NCBI GenBank assembly: GCA_951799445.1
Contig: OX637294.1
Location: 21,415,452-21,479,451, forward strand
Length of the DNA stretch: 64,000 nt
Source: Pseudisothecium myosuroides
Taxonomy: Eukaryota; Streptophyta; Bryopsida; Hypnales; Lembophyllaceae
Direction of reading: 5' to 3'
Every line of letters begins with the position of its first letter. Positions within the stretch are counted from its first letter, which is position 1. Under the pieces are notes generated by a model. The model was not told where the DNA came from, made no database searches, and saw only the letters and a program-made list of their open reading frames with translations. This document shows positions 25,255-37,119 of this stretch, piece by piece. The position numbers and the translations under genes are program-made.

Positions 25255-25457
25255 CACTACAAGAGAAAGGGGTGTTTTAAGTAGTGTCTTAGACATCACG
25301 TCTTTTAAGTAACGTCTTTTAAGTAAGTTTTTAAGTAAAATTTTACTAAAAAGATTGTCTTTTTAGTAAAATTTTACTTAAAAACTTACTTAAAAGACGT
25401 TACTTAAAAGACGTGATGTCTAAGACACTACTTAAAACACCCCTTTCTCTTGTAGTG
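25255..25457. mobile_element. Perfect palindromic MITE with CACTA-type ends (203 bp)
   Basis: Two 100-bp arms (25255-25354 and 25358-25457) are exact reverse complements separated by TTG. The end CACTACAAGAGAAAGGGGTG matches the CACTA superfamily end, and AAC flanks both sides (25252-25254 and 25458-25460), giving the 3-bp target duplication expected of that superfamily. No coding capacity. The lack of any mismatch suggests a recent insertion or gene conversion between the arms. Confidence 0.85.
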
Positions 25458-25539
25458 AACTCCCCTCTTCCGCTATTCCACTAGACTTGCACTAGACTGA
25501 GTGTTTTGTAACTTTCACCTTTTTTCTAACCTTCCATTT

Positions 25540-26400
25540 TTTAAATAACTTAATCTTCCTTTCTTTGGTTTCCTCTTTTTTTTAATCTCCTTTTTCATTT
25601 ATTATGTTGTTTTATTTCCCTAAAGGAAATGACATTTCTAGTGCTTCCAATTTCTTGGGCAGTTTTTTTTACTTTGTACTTCTCTTTGCCACTCTCTCTT
25701 ATACATTTTGAAAATGACCTCTTCTATTTATTATATTATTTCTTTCCTTTTTTGGAAATGATTATTTTAGTATTTCTTATTTTTTTTTCTTATTTTTTTT
25801 CCTAGAATTTAGTTTGCTACGTTCTCTTATATATTTTTGCCATCTCCTCTTTTGTTTATTATTTTGTTTCATTTCTAAATTGAAAATGACCGTTCTATTA
25901 CTTCCAATTTTTTTTGGCTTTTTTTGGCTCTTCACCTCTTTTGCTACCCTCTCTTATACATTTTTGCCATCTCCTCTTCCATATATTATTTTTTTTCCTT
26001 TTTGGAAATGACTATTTTAGTACTTCTTATTTTGGGGGGCTTTTTTGGGAGAATATACTTATTTTTTCTACTTTCTTTCTACTTTTTTTTAATCTCCTCT
26101 TTCATTGATTATTTGGTTTTATTTCCTTTTGAAAATGATTGTTCTAGTAATTTCAATTTTATGGACTTATTTTAATTTCTCTGCTCTCTCTTGCAATTTT
26201 TTCTAATCCTCTCTTTTATTCATTATTTTTTTTATGTTGTTCCCCAAAATGACTGGGGTAGTGCTTCTAATTTCTTTTTTCCTTTCTCTCTCTTTGAACT
26301 TATTTTCTCTACTTTCTCTTACAAATTTTTTTGATCCTCTCTTTCAAGTATGATTTTATTTTATTTTCAAAAAGGACTGCATCATTACTTCTAATTTTGT
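25540..26400. repeat. Degenerate T-rich tandem array, unit about 130-150 bp
   Basis: About six units share the order CTCTTATACATTTT..CATCTCCTCTT..TTTATTATTTTGTTT..GGAAATGA..TTCTAGTACTTC. The open frames that run through it on the plus strand are low-complexity artefacts. Confidence 0.6.
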
Positions 26401-26959
26401 TTTCCACTACAAAATAACTTCTTAATACCAGAAAATGTCTTCCTGAGACTGTAGAATGACTTCTTGGGCACCTACTTTAATATTGCTTCAGCGTCTTGTG
26501 CATTGTGATGCATTGTGCAATTTTCAAACATCCTACATACCTTTCATCACACGTTTCTTGCATCTATACACAATTTCATGGACGCCATATATAACAAGGA
26601 TGGACAAAATTCAAAAAGGATGTTAGAAAATGTCAAAGAAAATATCCATTTCAATTTCTTTCTAAAATTAGTCCATAACTTTTGATTTGAGATTTGAAAT
26701 CTAAAATGGATTTTTGGAGATGAAAGTGAGATCGATTTTCCAACTTCTTTTAGTTCAAAAATTTTAGAAAAAAATTAATCTACTATGCCTAAATGAGGTC
26801 TAAAACATTACATAATTTGTAATTCAATTCCTACGTTTTACATATCCCACATGGTTTGTCTTGCTTCCTACCACCCCACTTGTATACAAGGCTTGTCATT
26901 TCATCTCTTCATACTCATTTACTAAGTGGCTTTGGAAGCAATGTGACACACATGCCAAA

Positions 26960-27045
26960 TATGGTGTATGGCAAATAGTGTATGGCATGTGGTATATAAT
27001 GTATTGTATATGGCATATTGTATATGGCATATTGTGTATTGTTGT
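26960..27045. repeat. Minisatellite of about 16-bp units
   Basis: Repeated GTATATGGCATATT and GTGTATGGCA words in tandem. Confidence 0.6.
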
Positions 27046-27585
27046 GAAATTTTGAATGTACTCATATGTAACTATTGAATGACTACTCCCCATGCAATTG
27101 TCATTACATTCTTTTTAGCATACATTGTTGCAACTTGAAAATGATAGGAAAATGATTTTCTACATCCTTGGGGAGTGACTTGAATCCTAAATCAATGTCA
27201 CTTAAAAAAAACTACAAAATGACATGCTTTGTGGCAGTCTACCAAAATGGCGTAAAATGACTATAGAATGACTTCCAAATGACTACAAAATGACTTTTAA
27301 ACGACGTCTGATATGGACATCCACATCAGATATGTAAAGGGTCTGTCATAACTTAAGAATGACTTCGAAATGATTACAGAATGACTTCCAAGTGACTTCT
27401 GACGTAGATGTCCACGTTAGATGTATAAGGGATCTAACGTGACTACGACATGATTGCAACGTGACTGGCCACCGTGGCTGTCCATGTAGGTCCCAAGGTG
27501 CGACACTTTCCACGTGTTAGCCTAAACCCTAAACCCTATAATCCCTCTCTTTCTTCATTACTTCAAAGGAAGTGTTCTTTCATCC

Positions 27586-27780
27586 CACTAAAAGAAACCC
27601 GTGTTTTTGGTGATGGATTTTAGGTGACATCCAATGTGACAACTCATGTTTTTATGTCAACAATAACGTCCGCCATAACATCAAATATTATAGCGGACGT
27701 TATTGTTAACATAAAAACACAGGTTGTCACATTGGATGTCACCTAAAATGCGTCACCTAAAACATAAGTTTCTTATAGTG
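27586..27780. mobile_element. CACTA-type foldback MITE, copy 1 (195 bp)
   Basis: The ends read CACTAAAAGAAAC and, inverted, CACTATAAGAAAC. TCC flanks both sides. The arms pair over most of their length (GATGTCACCTAAAA and TTTTAGGTGACATC, GCGGACGTTATTG and its mirror). Confidence 0.8.
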
Positions 27781-28289
27781 TCCACTTTTCCATCCATCGG
27801 ACTTCATTGTTGGTGATAATAAAAACCGCAGTTGTATACAAACAACTTGTCCGGAATGACTCCAGGGCCCCAAGTCATGTTACAGTCACTTGTGTCTGAA
27901 ATGACTGATAGACAGTTATATATCGAAGTCCTGGCTGTAGCCACTTTCTTGTAGTGTATCCAAATGTTTCTACAAGCCACAATTCAAAACCATACAAGAG
28001 TGTCAACCACCTCCTAAGTGTCATTGTCTATTCCCAACCACAAACGCAAAATTAATTACTTATTCATCTTTGTAATTATTCCCAGGTTAAAACTTCAAAC
28101 CACAATCAAGACTCTCTCTCTCTTTAGACAGCTGCGCACGTAAATTAAACTACTGCGATCGAGAAATGCATTCTTGCTTAACAAATGCATTCTTAGTACC
28201 TTGCTAAGCATGGTAACTGTGTTCTAATCAAGCAAATTAAAGAAGGCAAATCAAGAAATAAGAGAGTATGATAGTGTTTAATTAGCCTC

Positions 28290-28650
28290 AACTCCCACCT
28301 GATGCGAGGAAAGACTTAACGTACCCGAGAACGTACCTAGATGCTCCAACAACGCACGCGCGTGAAGGCAACTGAAACTCAAGAAACAACAATACAAAGG
28401 TAGAAGATTTAGAACCTCAACTCGAACTGGCTTAAGAAGTTAAGATTGAGCACGGTAATAATCAGTCAAAGAAAGCAAAACGTACAAGAGAGTGTTAGAC
28501 TTAGCTCTCACCTGATGCTTGCAAAAGTCTCAACCCAAATGCTCCAATGTGCACAAAGGCTAATGCAACCCAAAAAACCAACAAAATGCACGAAGGTAGA
28601 AGAGTATTACTCTAAAGAGCGACCACCCGCCTTCGTCTCTTCATCAAGTT
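28290..28650. repeat. Diverged duplication of about 210 bp
   Basis: Blocks near 28290-28430 and 28505-28650 share CTCACCTGATGC..GTCTCAAC / ATGCTCCAA..GAAGGTAGAAGA words in the same order. Confidence 0.4.
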
Positions 28651-28732
28651 GAGCGGATACGTGAAGACGCAACATGCAGTCCAGTTTTTATTTTTTTTTC
28701 ATTTTTAGTGAAGTGCCGAAGTGGCGATATTG

Positions 28733-28927
28733 CACTATAAGAAACTCATGTTTTAGGTGACGAATTTTAGGTGACATCCAATGTGACAACCCATATTTTT
28801 ATGTCAACAATAACGTCCGCCATAACATCAAATGTTATGGCGGACATTATTGTTGACATAAAAACACGGGTTGTCACATTGGATGTCACCTAAAATCTGT
28901 CACCTAAAACACAGGCTTCTTATAGTG
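28733..28927. mobile_element. CACTA-type foldback MITE, copy 2 (195 bp)
   Basis: Same length and arm sequence as the copy at 27586. The ends are CACTATAAGAAAC and, inverted, CACTATAAGAAGC. TTG flanks both sides (28730-28732, 28928-28930). Confidence 0.85.
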
Positions 28928-28930
28928 TTG

Positions 28931-29728
28931 AATGTTATAGTGGTGCTCCAAATTTCAACATTCATCCACATATTGGATAGAAAATATCACATTAGCACAT
29001 ATCACATATCCATAATTCAGTTTTCATCCACAATCTAGCGATTTCATCCAAGATTTTTTTTAAATTTGACGTTTTCTGGCGATTTCTGTCCTTTCAATGC
29101 TATTTTGTTCTGTAGGCTTGGTGCAGGGCCCATTGTTTTGGTGCAAATTGACGACAAATTACTGAAAAAAAATCCACTAATGCAGACCAAAATCTTTGCA
29201 AATATTTTCTAGAAATTTGAATGAAGTGTGTGCCAGTGTTTTTTTTTCAGGAGCTTAAATGCCCAATTTCCTCAAAAAAATTGGACAACTTCAAGCCTAT
29301 AGAAAACAAAGAGGATAAATGTGTCAAAAAATGTCAAACTATAATAATGGCCCTTCACACTGTTGCCACAATGTTTCCAAAATCTCATTTCATCCATCGT
29401 GCAGAGCCAGCACATACAAAAATTACGTATTCAAAATTGCATATTTAAAATTGGCCTTCTTAAATTCAAATCCCAAAAATGAAGGAGCCATAAAACTCAA
29501 AACCTTCTTGAAAGAAAGGCCACATAACCAATCGTCCAAAAACCCAAAAAACAACAAATGTATATACTTTCAATGGAATTGAGTATATTGTAAAGTAAGA
29601 GGTATGCATAAAGCATCCATTTAAGAGCTCAAAATTAATTGGAGGGAGGTTTAACGTTATGAATTATTTTTGAACTTCTTCAAACATTTTTTGGTAAATT
29701 TTCTTTGAAAGACAATTGGAATTGGAAA
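28931..29728. other. AT-rich DNA, no gene seen
   Basis: Short lysine-rich frames at 29221-29582 reflect A-richness. No element ends recognised. Confidence 0.4.
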
Positions 29729-31448
29729 CTAACCCTACAGTCCTAAGGCCTACTTCCATCAAAAATCAGTCAAAATTGCAATTTCTATTGGAAAGAGCAA
29801 AACACTTTATGAATTTTTTTTTTGCATATCTAATTGTAGGATTTTGCACTATTGTAACTAGTGTAAGAATGTGTGGAAGAAATTTCAAACACTTTGGAAG
29901 TGGATTGCAAGATATATACATTTAAAGTGAAAAAAACAAGTTTTTTTTGCACCTTGCTAGATAAGATTTGTTTACTTTGAATCTTCTTAGCTTAAAACTT
30001 CTACACTATTGGTTTTGAATTTTGAATTTTTTATGTTGAAGAATTGGGTTGAGATTATAGGAAAAATAATTTAAAATAAACTCACTTAAATTTCATTCAT
30101 TAAAAATTGTTAAATAGAAGTCCGTCCAAGATTCAAAGGAAATCTAAACTATTAATAGCTCTAAAATGGAATTGAAACACACTAATTTCAACGGTGAGAT
30201 TGTTCTAGCAAGAGATCTTAACCAATTGAATTTTTTTAATCGTAAAAATTGAATTCAAAAATGAATTCCGCAAGATATTTTTTCAAGAAGATGTTTTGAT
30301 TGCCCTCCAAACAAGATTGTCTATAACTTTTACATCACTAATCTAAATGGAATGAATAAAAGCTTCTTATATAGAAAAAAAACAGTCTATAAGAAAGAAA
30401 AAAATTTGGTTATTTTAAATTTTTGTAGGTTTTTTCACTGCCCACCAAACAAAAATTTGGGCTTATTGGGCTACAACTTTTGTTTCCAAGCATTGATTGA
30501 AATAAAAATTATATTCTCCAAAAGCTAGTGTAATTTTCTATCTTTGCAAAAGAATTTAGAAAATCACAATGAATATTAAGACCATACAGTACCTAGAATC
30601 TCAATTTTTGGCAAGATTCTTTGAATCTTTTTCAAGATAGACAAAATAATTAGCTTTTGGATAATATAATTTTTTAATTCAATTATTGCCCAGAAGTAAA
30701 TGTTATACAACAATAAGCTTAAAACAGGCGAAGGTGGGCAACAAAAATACAAAATTTTGAATAGTTTTAAACTTTTTTTTATCTCTTATAGACTATATTT
30801 TTGTCTAGGTGAAAAGATTTTATTCATTCCATTTAGATAAGTGATGTGAAAGTTATGAAGCTTCTTGTTTTGCTGGCAATTGTAGCAAATTCTAGAGAAT
30901 ATAATGTATTGCATCTATTTTATGAATTCATTTTTAACAATTTAAGGGGGAAAAAAGTGCACGTGGTTTATTTTGCTTTCTAGAACAATCTCATTATTGG
31001 GATTAGGGTGTTTCAATTCCAGCTTAGAGCTATTAATACTTTAGTTATTCCTTCTATCTTGTATCTACTTTAACTTAACAAAAAATTTAAGAGGAAAATC
31101 ATTGAATTTTTTTCAAATTTTTTTCTTGGACTCTCAACTCAATTCTTTTATATGAAAAAAATTGAATTTCACAATCTCTAAATTAAGAGGATTCAAAGTC
31201 TTATAATCTAGTCATGCTAGGAGCCAAAAGAAAGTGAATTTTCTTCACTTTAAACACTAATATCTTGTGATCGATGTGGTCAAAGTTTTTGAAATTTATT
31301 CAATACATTTTTAACTTTTCTAGTGCAAGATCCAACGGTTGGATATGTGAAAGAAACAAATGTTTAAATTATGTATTGGTTTGGATTAAAAAAAAATCAC
31401 TTTTGAATGGTTTTGACAACAAAATGGACTTGAGACTTTATGGGTTAA
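29729..31448. mobile_element. Inverted dimer of the TTAA-flanked family (about 1.7 kb)
   Basis: The first half (29729-about 30600) follows copy A in order: a degenerate end, the AGGATTTTGCA block, GATTGCAAGATAT, TTGGGTTGAGA. The second half (about 30600-31448) carries the same blocks in reverse order and strand, ending ACTTTATGGGTTAA. The two copies meet at their far ends around 30600, where TCTATCTTTGCAAAAG is mirrored by CTTTTTCAAGATAGA. Both are diverged, so the hairpin is imperfect. Confidence 0.6.
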
Positions 31449-33960
31449 TACAATAGAACTTCTCTAAAGTAAACTTCTCTAAAGCAATGACCTCTCTAAA
31501 TTGATGGAGTATTGATTGCCCAGTCCTACACTAGGCCCAATCCCAGACATACACATCAAAGAAGTTCTTAGAGATTCGGGAGCATGGGGACTTGAGCTTA
31601 GTCTTAGAGCTATTACTTTACTAAATTTCTACTGTACAAGATTTGCCTCAACGGGCAATTGGCCTCATCCTTTGCAATCTCTCCACATGGTTACATCTAC
31701 CTTGGTTGATGAGTGATTGATATTTTCCAAATGAAAGGAAGAAGAAGTTTTTGCAAAATAAACGTCATTAATGTCTATTTATTTTGCTCAAAGTCAAATT
31801 TAATCAATCCTTGCAAAAGCATTTAAGGTAACAACACCTATATGTGTCCAAATAAACAATTCAAAATAGTTTCCATTATTATATTGCAAATTTTTTTTTT
31901 GACACAAATGGCCAATTTCCATTGGAAAGGGAAATAGTACATAGAACCAGAGTAATTGCAAAAACTTTTGTAGGGCCTTGTTGGTAGTCAAAACTCAAAA
32001 GGAGATTCAAGATTCTCTTAGAATGCATTTATTTGACACAATATGAGTAAATTATGAATTTTTAAAATACTAAAAATAGATGCATGCACCTAATTGCAAC
32101 TCTCTACTCACATGAATAGAAGTTTTATATCTTTTAGCAAGAATCTGTAGGGGTCAATTTTAGAAAGAAGTGACAATAAGGTGTTGTTACTTTAACTCCT
32201 AAGTGCCTAAGACCTTTCCAAGTGTGCTTTTCCTATGAAAAAAGAGCATGGGCTTATAGTTATCTCTATTGAAGCAATTTTTTTTTTTTTTCAAAATCTG
32301 ACCATATACTTAGATGTTTAAAGAACTTCCTTATTAGTGTACATGCTAGTTTTGAGTGTGAAATTGTACAGGAGTTGTGAGATTATAACAAGAAAAATGT
32401 ATGAAAAAATTCCCACATAGTTTGAAAATTTTGCATATAAGAGTTTTTTTTATTACTTTGATGTTTTAATTTATAGAAAATAGAAAAAACAATTTTCAAC
32501 AAAGTTAAAAATTGACCATTTGGGAGGACTTCCTAGTGATGAGATTTTGACTAAAAACATTAGGTCAAATCCATCTCTAATGTTTAGAAGTGTGTGCGCA
32601 AGATAGGCCTATTTGCACAAATGTGGAGGACATAAAATAATGTTTTTTTAGATACCATTTGGTATAAACATGTTTGCCTACTATAGAAATATGCCACAAA
32701 AATTTAGTTGAAAATCATTAATTTAAACTGCTTAATAGTATAAAAAAATCCTAAATATCAAAGTGTGACAAATTAACAAAATTGACTTTTAAATATATAA
32801 AGATTTTTTTAATTTTTTGAAAAATAAGGGATACAATTACACTCAAAATATCTAAAAATGAATGTTTGGATTTGGCATTGGATTCATAATTCAAAAGTTA
32901 TAGCTTTCCAAATTTAGAATGCCGGCAACCAAACTGGTAGGTGTTTTTTGTAGTCATTTCAATAAAGTACTTCCAATTTTAAATCTGACTCTTACAATCT
33001 ATGCACACTTAAATGAATGATTTAGAAAATTTTACCTTAAACTAAGTTTAGTAAGAGAAGACAGAGTTGCTTGGGTACAAGTATAGTACATGTCGGTAGC
33101 AAATATTTGTTTGGCTTCTTGAATAAACCGCTTGGAACTAAGTGCTATAATTTGCCACATATCTTGTATGGTAAATTTTGTATTTCTCTATCACTTCTAG
33201 TTAATTGAAAGTCTTTGATTCCAAACATAAATTCCAAACTTCTAAATTTGATCACCTATGACAATAATAAGTTCCAACATTCCCACATATTGTATACTTG
33301 CACTTGTATTGCTTGCCTCTACTATAATTTAATAACACCAATTGATAGGCAAGAAATGCAAGGGATATTAGGATAAAGCACTTAGAACATCTATCCAACT
33401 AGTATATTAGCCCTCCAAATGTATTTTTAACTTTTGACTAGTATTGAATTAGAACTTGATATTCCTATATTGGAAGCACATCCAAAATAGATGTAAGAAA
33501 ATTCAAATTTAGACATTGGACAATCACTTCAAAATCAAGCTAAAAGTCAGAAATTATAGAGGCTATGACAAATCATGCTTACCAAAGCAAAATTTGGCCA
33601 ATTGCATGTTATATTTGGAGCGCAATTGGCCATTAATCTTCCAAAGATGAGAAGGGAAGGGAAGAGTCACCATCACCAATTACACACACACGATTCCCAC
33701 AGATGCATTAGATCTTCACAAGTTGTAATTAAGTTGCTAAATTAGTTACAACTGCAAGGCTCAAAGTACAAAAACCTGAGACACGTAGACAGGACGAGTT
33801 CCGAAATAGAGCACTTCATCAACACTGTTAAGCTCAATTGGAGCACTTGAGGCCTCCTCACAGCCTTGAGACAATGAGTAGATCTCTACATTGAAAAAAA
33901 GGGCTCCTGTAATGTAAGAAGAATTGTAGTTGTACTTCGAAATTAGCAGCAAATTGGATA
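31449..33960. other. AT-rich intergenic DNA with a possible pogo-like end
   Basis: CAATAGAACTTCTCTAAAG at 31451 resembles the end of pogo/Emigrant-like MITEs, but no partner end was found. TTAACTCCTAAGTGCC near 32194 resembles an end of the second TTAA subfamily. The rest shows nothing gene-like. The last 250 bp are probably 3' flank of the F-box gene. Confidence 0.4.
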
Positions 33961-33963
33961 TAA

Positions 33964-35133
33964 TTACACGAGTCTGTCCAGCCGAGGCTCGAAAGGGAAG
34001 GCTGAACTGGGGCCACACTTGGGAAGATGGCCATAATCAGGGAAGTTGCTAATCCTAGTCCAAGAGTTTTCGCACCTGTTATACAACAGCACACGAGGGC
34101 ACCTTGTGGATGTAACACAAATCAAGCTGGAGTCAATATGGCCCATAGCTCGCACTGCTCCCGGGTACTCTCCAAACAGAGGTGGAACTCTGGAAACAGG
34201 AGACCACTTGCTCTGATCAAACTCTAAAATAATCAAGCTAAGCACCCGGGCATTGCCACACCTCTCTTCTCTGCCAACCAAGCAGCAAAGCCGCCCCTGC
34301 GAAACAAATAATTGCGTAGGCCGCGGTTTCGTATGCGTTGGGAAGATGTTTTGAGAGGTCATGCTCCACTCCAGGCGTTCTACTGTATACGAACTCAGAT
34401 AGCCATCCTTGGTGAAGCTGAAATACACTGAGCCATCGAAGAAGGTGGAGTTGTAGGTAACCCAGGGCTCACAGTACCCTTCCGGGATCAAATTCTTGAC
34501 TGACCAGCACTTTGTCCGTGAGTCATAAACTTCCAGGCTATCATACCCCAGCAACATGCTGTTGATGCCAATGGCGACGATCACCTTGTAAGCCCCTGTC
34601 TCTGGTTCCACAATCATCTGCGCGGACCGTTTTTTCAGCCTCTGCTTGGTGGAATAAGGAAGCTTTCTGTACGTCCTCGTAATCGGGTTGCACACAAAGA
34701 GACACTTCCAATCTTGTGTCGAGCTGTGCTGGTTCTGTAACGTATGAGCATAACAAAGCAGTCCCCCAGCAGCTGCGACGCAAACCACGTTCACAGGGAG
34801 GAAATTGCAGTTCAGCTCATGCCACTCATCCAACTGGGGATTGAAAGCCGCATACCTCTGCGACTCCCCTTCAGGGAACATGAGAAACCAGTGGTTTCGG
34901 GGCGCTTGCCGTGAGTAGAGATTAACAAATGAAGGAGTGGAAGTGATGCGCTGCCAACGCTTGCAAACCGATCTCATCATTAGAAGGTCGTGCAAAGGAA
35001 GAAACATGAACACGATCTCCAGCAAGTCATCTGAGAGGACTCTCCACCGCCCATCGGAGCTTTCCAAGCAAGATTTCTTGGTTGAAAATTCGGGTTGCCT
35101 CCTGGTAACCCTTCTCCGCAGCCCGGGTTTCAT
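33964..35133 (-). CDS. F-box protein with C-terminal kelch/FBA-like domain
   Basis: A single uninterrupted frame of 389 codons. The N-terminus is basic (MKPGLRRRVTRRQPE). An F-box lies at residues 31-72, with the signature pattern WRVLSDDLLEIVFMFLPLHD and MMRSVCKRWQRI. After it come repeated beta-strand segments typical of F-box-associated/kelch domains: YAAFNPQLDEWHEL, VCNPITRTYRKLP, SLEVYDSRTKCWSV, VYFSFTKDGYLSSYTVERLEW and LLYNRCENSWTRISNFP. Such proteins bind SKP1 through the F-box and present substrates to an SCF ubiquitin ligase. The substrate cannot be read from sequence. The frame is intact and single-exon, as common in this family. CT-rich DNA at about 36.6-36.8 kb may be a distant leader exon. 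Confidence 0.9.
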   Translation of the reverse strand: MKPGLRRRVTRRQPEFSTKKSCLESSDGRWRVLSDDLLEIVFMFLPLHDLLMMRSVCKRWQRITSTPSFVNLYSRQAPRNHWFLMFPEGESQRYAAFNPQLDEWHELNCNFLPVNVVCVAAAGGLLCYAHTLQNQHSSTQDWKCLFVCNPITRTYRKLPYSTKQRLKKRSAQMIVEPETGAYKVIVAIGINSMLLGYDSLEVYDSRTKCWSVKNLIPEGYCEPWVTYNSTFFDGSVYFSFTKDGYLSSYTVERLEWSMTSQNIFPTHTKPRPTQLFVSQGRLCCLVGREERCGNARVLSLIILEFDQSKWSPVSRVPPLFGEYPGAVRAMGHIDSSLICVTSTRCPRVLLYNRCENSWTRISNFPDYGHLPKCGPSSAFPFEPRLDRLV

Positions 35134-35333
35134 TTTGAACTAAATTAGGTACTACCACCTCAATGGTTTGCATGCAGAGCTGTCCAAACCCCTCTCATGG
35201 AATTGGGTATCACAATGTAACAGAGATAATTTCTGAAATGGAAGCTGATGAAGCCTGAAGAACGCCTCCAGTTACTGTCTGCTGGACTCCTTAATACAGA
35301 CAACACACCAACATCAGTCCTTCAGCCACTATT

Positions 35334-35960
35334 AACCCCTAAATGCGTCAATGGTCAAACGTAGCTGCTTCCATATTAAAAAGACTCATTTAGGAAGCTT
35401 CAAGGATGGTAGCAGAATATTTCAATACAAAGATGAAACAACACCCTACCATTTTGAATGGTACAAATATGTTTTCAGAATTACTATAATTGGCCATGAG
35501 CTTCCAATTGAACTTTCATTATTAGTTCAGACATGAAGGAGTTAACCCATAAAAGCCCATATAGTCAAAAGTGGCTGGTTCCATTGCTACAAGATAGGGC
35601 TCAAACAAATCATTTAGGAAACTTCAACGAAGACAATACAATGTCCCAACAGAAAGAAAAGACTAATTCCAACATGTTCGAACTATACAAATATATTTTG
35701 AAGGTTACTGTAATCAATAATTCGCAAGAGCACTTCAAGCTTAACTCTTTCATCAAATAGCACCCTTCAATGATCCACCCAAGGGTTTAACCTCAGAGAG
35801 CCCAAATGGTCAGAAACGGCCACTTCCATATCTCAAAGAATTCAACATATCGTGTAGGACGCTTGAGGAAGAAGAAATCCAACCTACATTTCTGAATGTC
35901 GGAAATGTGCTTTCAAAGTCACGACAATCAACTATCAGCTTCCAAACTAAACCACTAGCT
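35334..35960. repeat. Three diverged tandem units of about 220 bp upstream of the F-box gene
   Basis: Units start near 35335, 35541 and 35788 with TTAACCCCTAAATGC, TTAACCCATAAAAGCCC and TTAACCTCAGAGAGCCC. They continue in the same order through GGTCAAA, GTGGCT/GCCACTTCC, GAAACTTCAA and ATTACTATAAT/GTTACTGTAAT. The starts resemble the ends of the second TTAA-flanked subfamily. Confidence 0.6.
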
Positions 35961-36599
35961 GAGGCACATAACGCCAAACATATCGCTCAAGCATGTTTGT
36001 CCAGAAACTTGGCAGATAGGTAATTAACGTGCAGCAATGAGAAATCAATAGATCCAAGCCAAAATTGAGTTCCTAACATACACAATTTCCTTCTCGCTTG
36101 CCCACAATCCACCCAGTTCTCACAGAAACCAATCAACCAATCAATCCAAAGCCCTCCAACCCAAAACCCATTACACAGCCCGCAATTGCACAAACAAGGA
36201 AACTAACCTCTTCCAACCTCCCCGCTCCTCAAATCCAAAACACGTCACCGCTAAACCCTAAAAAAAGACAACAGAGAGACACAGAAAAAAGAAAATTCAT
36301 ACATTCATGCAGTCACATACATTTCTTAGCTGTCCGCTGCGATGCCACCACGAGACCCAATTCGCCACTTCCCAAACAGCCTCCACTCCACAATCTGACA
36401 TTCTTCCAGCATTAATTCCACACACTCCGAAACCTCAAAACTCACGAGCATTTGGCTCCATTCCGTCCAACCCAGTGATCAACGGATAGGGACAAACCAA
36501 ACAGACCACCAGCTTCAAACACGTCTTCGGATGACTGCAAGTGCTGGAACAACTTCGGATTGCAATGCAACTACCTTACTGTAGAAAGATGGGCATCGC

Positions 36600-36840
36600 A
36601 GGGACTCAACTAAGCTAAGAATTGAAGAAGGGGGGCGGAAACCTAAAAGGGAGGGAGGGCTTTAGATTTTTGAGGGTGGCAGCGAGCTTGACTGGACGAC
36701 AGTGGCGAAGATGCGAGCAAGGGAATGCACATGCGCTGATTGGTGTGAGGGGAGAGACTTGGGCTGCTGCCGTTGCTTCCATGCCATGTGCGACGTGGAG
36801 GTTCAGAACCTTCGGTCTGGTTTTAATACTCACGAGTCAT
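36600..36840 (-). promoter_or_regulatory. Possible distant leader/promoter of the F-box gene
   Basis: On the minus strand this is GC-richer and CT-rich, like plant 5' leaders. A telo-box-like word (TAAACCCTAAA) lies at 36253-36263 on the plus strand. No protein frame is convincing. Direction and connection are inferred. Confidence 0.25.
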
Positions 36841-37119
36841 GATGATGTGCTGTACTGTAGGAACTTAGGAGATTTAGTGTTGGGCTTTGCTTCTATGTCA
36901 ACTATTTTTTTATGAAAAAATGAAAAAAAAAAAAAAAAAAGGAAGAGAAAGGGTTCATTTGATGTCTCAAAACTGCCACGAGTCTGTCACAAGTGCGTTA
37001 GAGAGCAACCAATGGGAGTTGAAGCCTTTTGTGCGTCAAGGGTAGCCATTTTCAAGGAGTCTAAGTTAGTGGCATGAAGAGGACCTCCTCTGGTTTATGG
37101 TTTGAAAATTCATGTCATA

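Larger units (their letters stand above)
26405..27956. mobile_element. Possible non-autonomous CACTA element, with a nested MITE
   Basis: The left end is CACTACAAAATAACTTC and the right end, inverted, CACTACAAGAAAGTGG. Many copies of ATGACTT-like words cluster near both ends (26450-26470, 27170-27470), as subterminal repeats do in CACTA elements. A 195-bp MITE (27586-27780) is nested. The flanking trinucleotides do not match (TTC versus TAT), so the two ends may belong to different insertions. Confidence 0.4.

Noticed and set aside
27524..27540. CCTAAACCCTAAACCC telomere-like word
   Set aside because: It lies inside transposon-like DNA, far from a gene start, so a regulatory telo-box or telomere relic is not supported.
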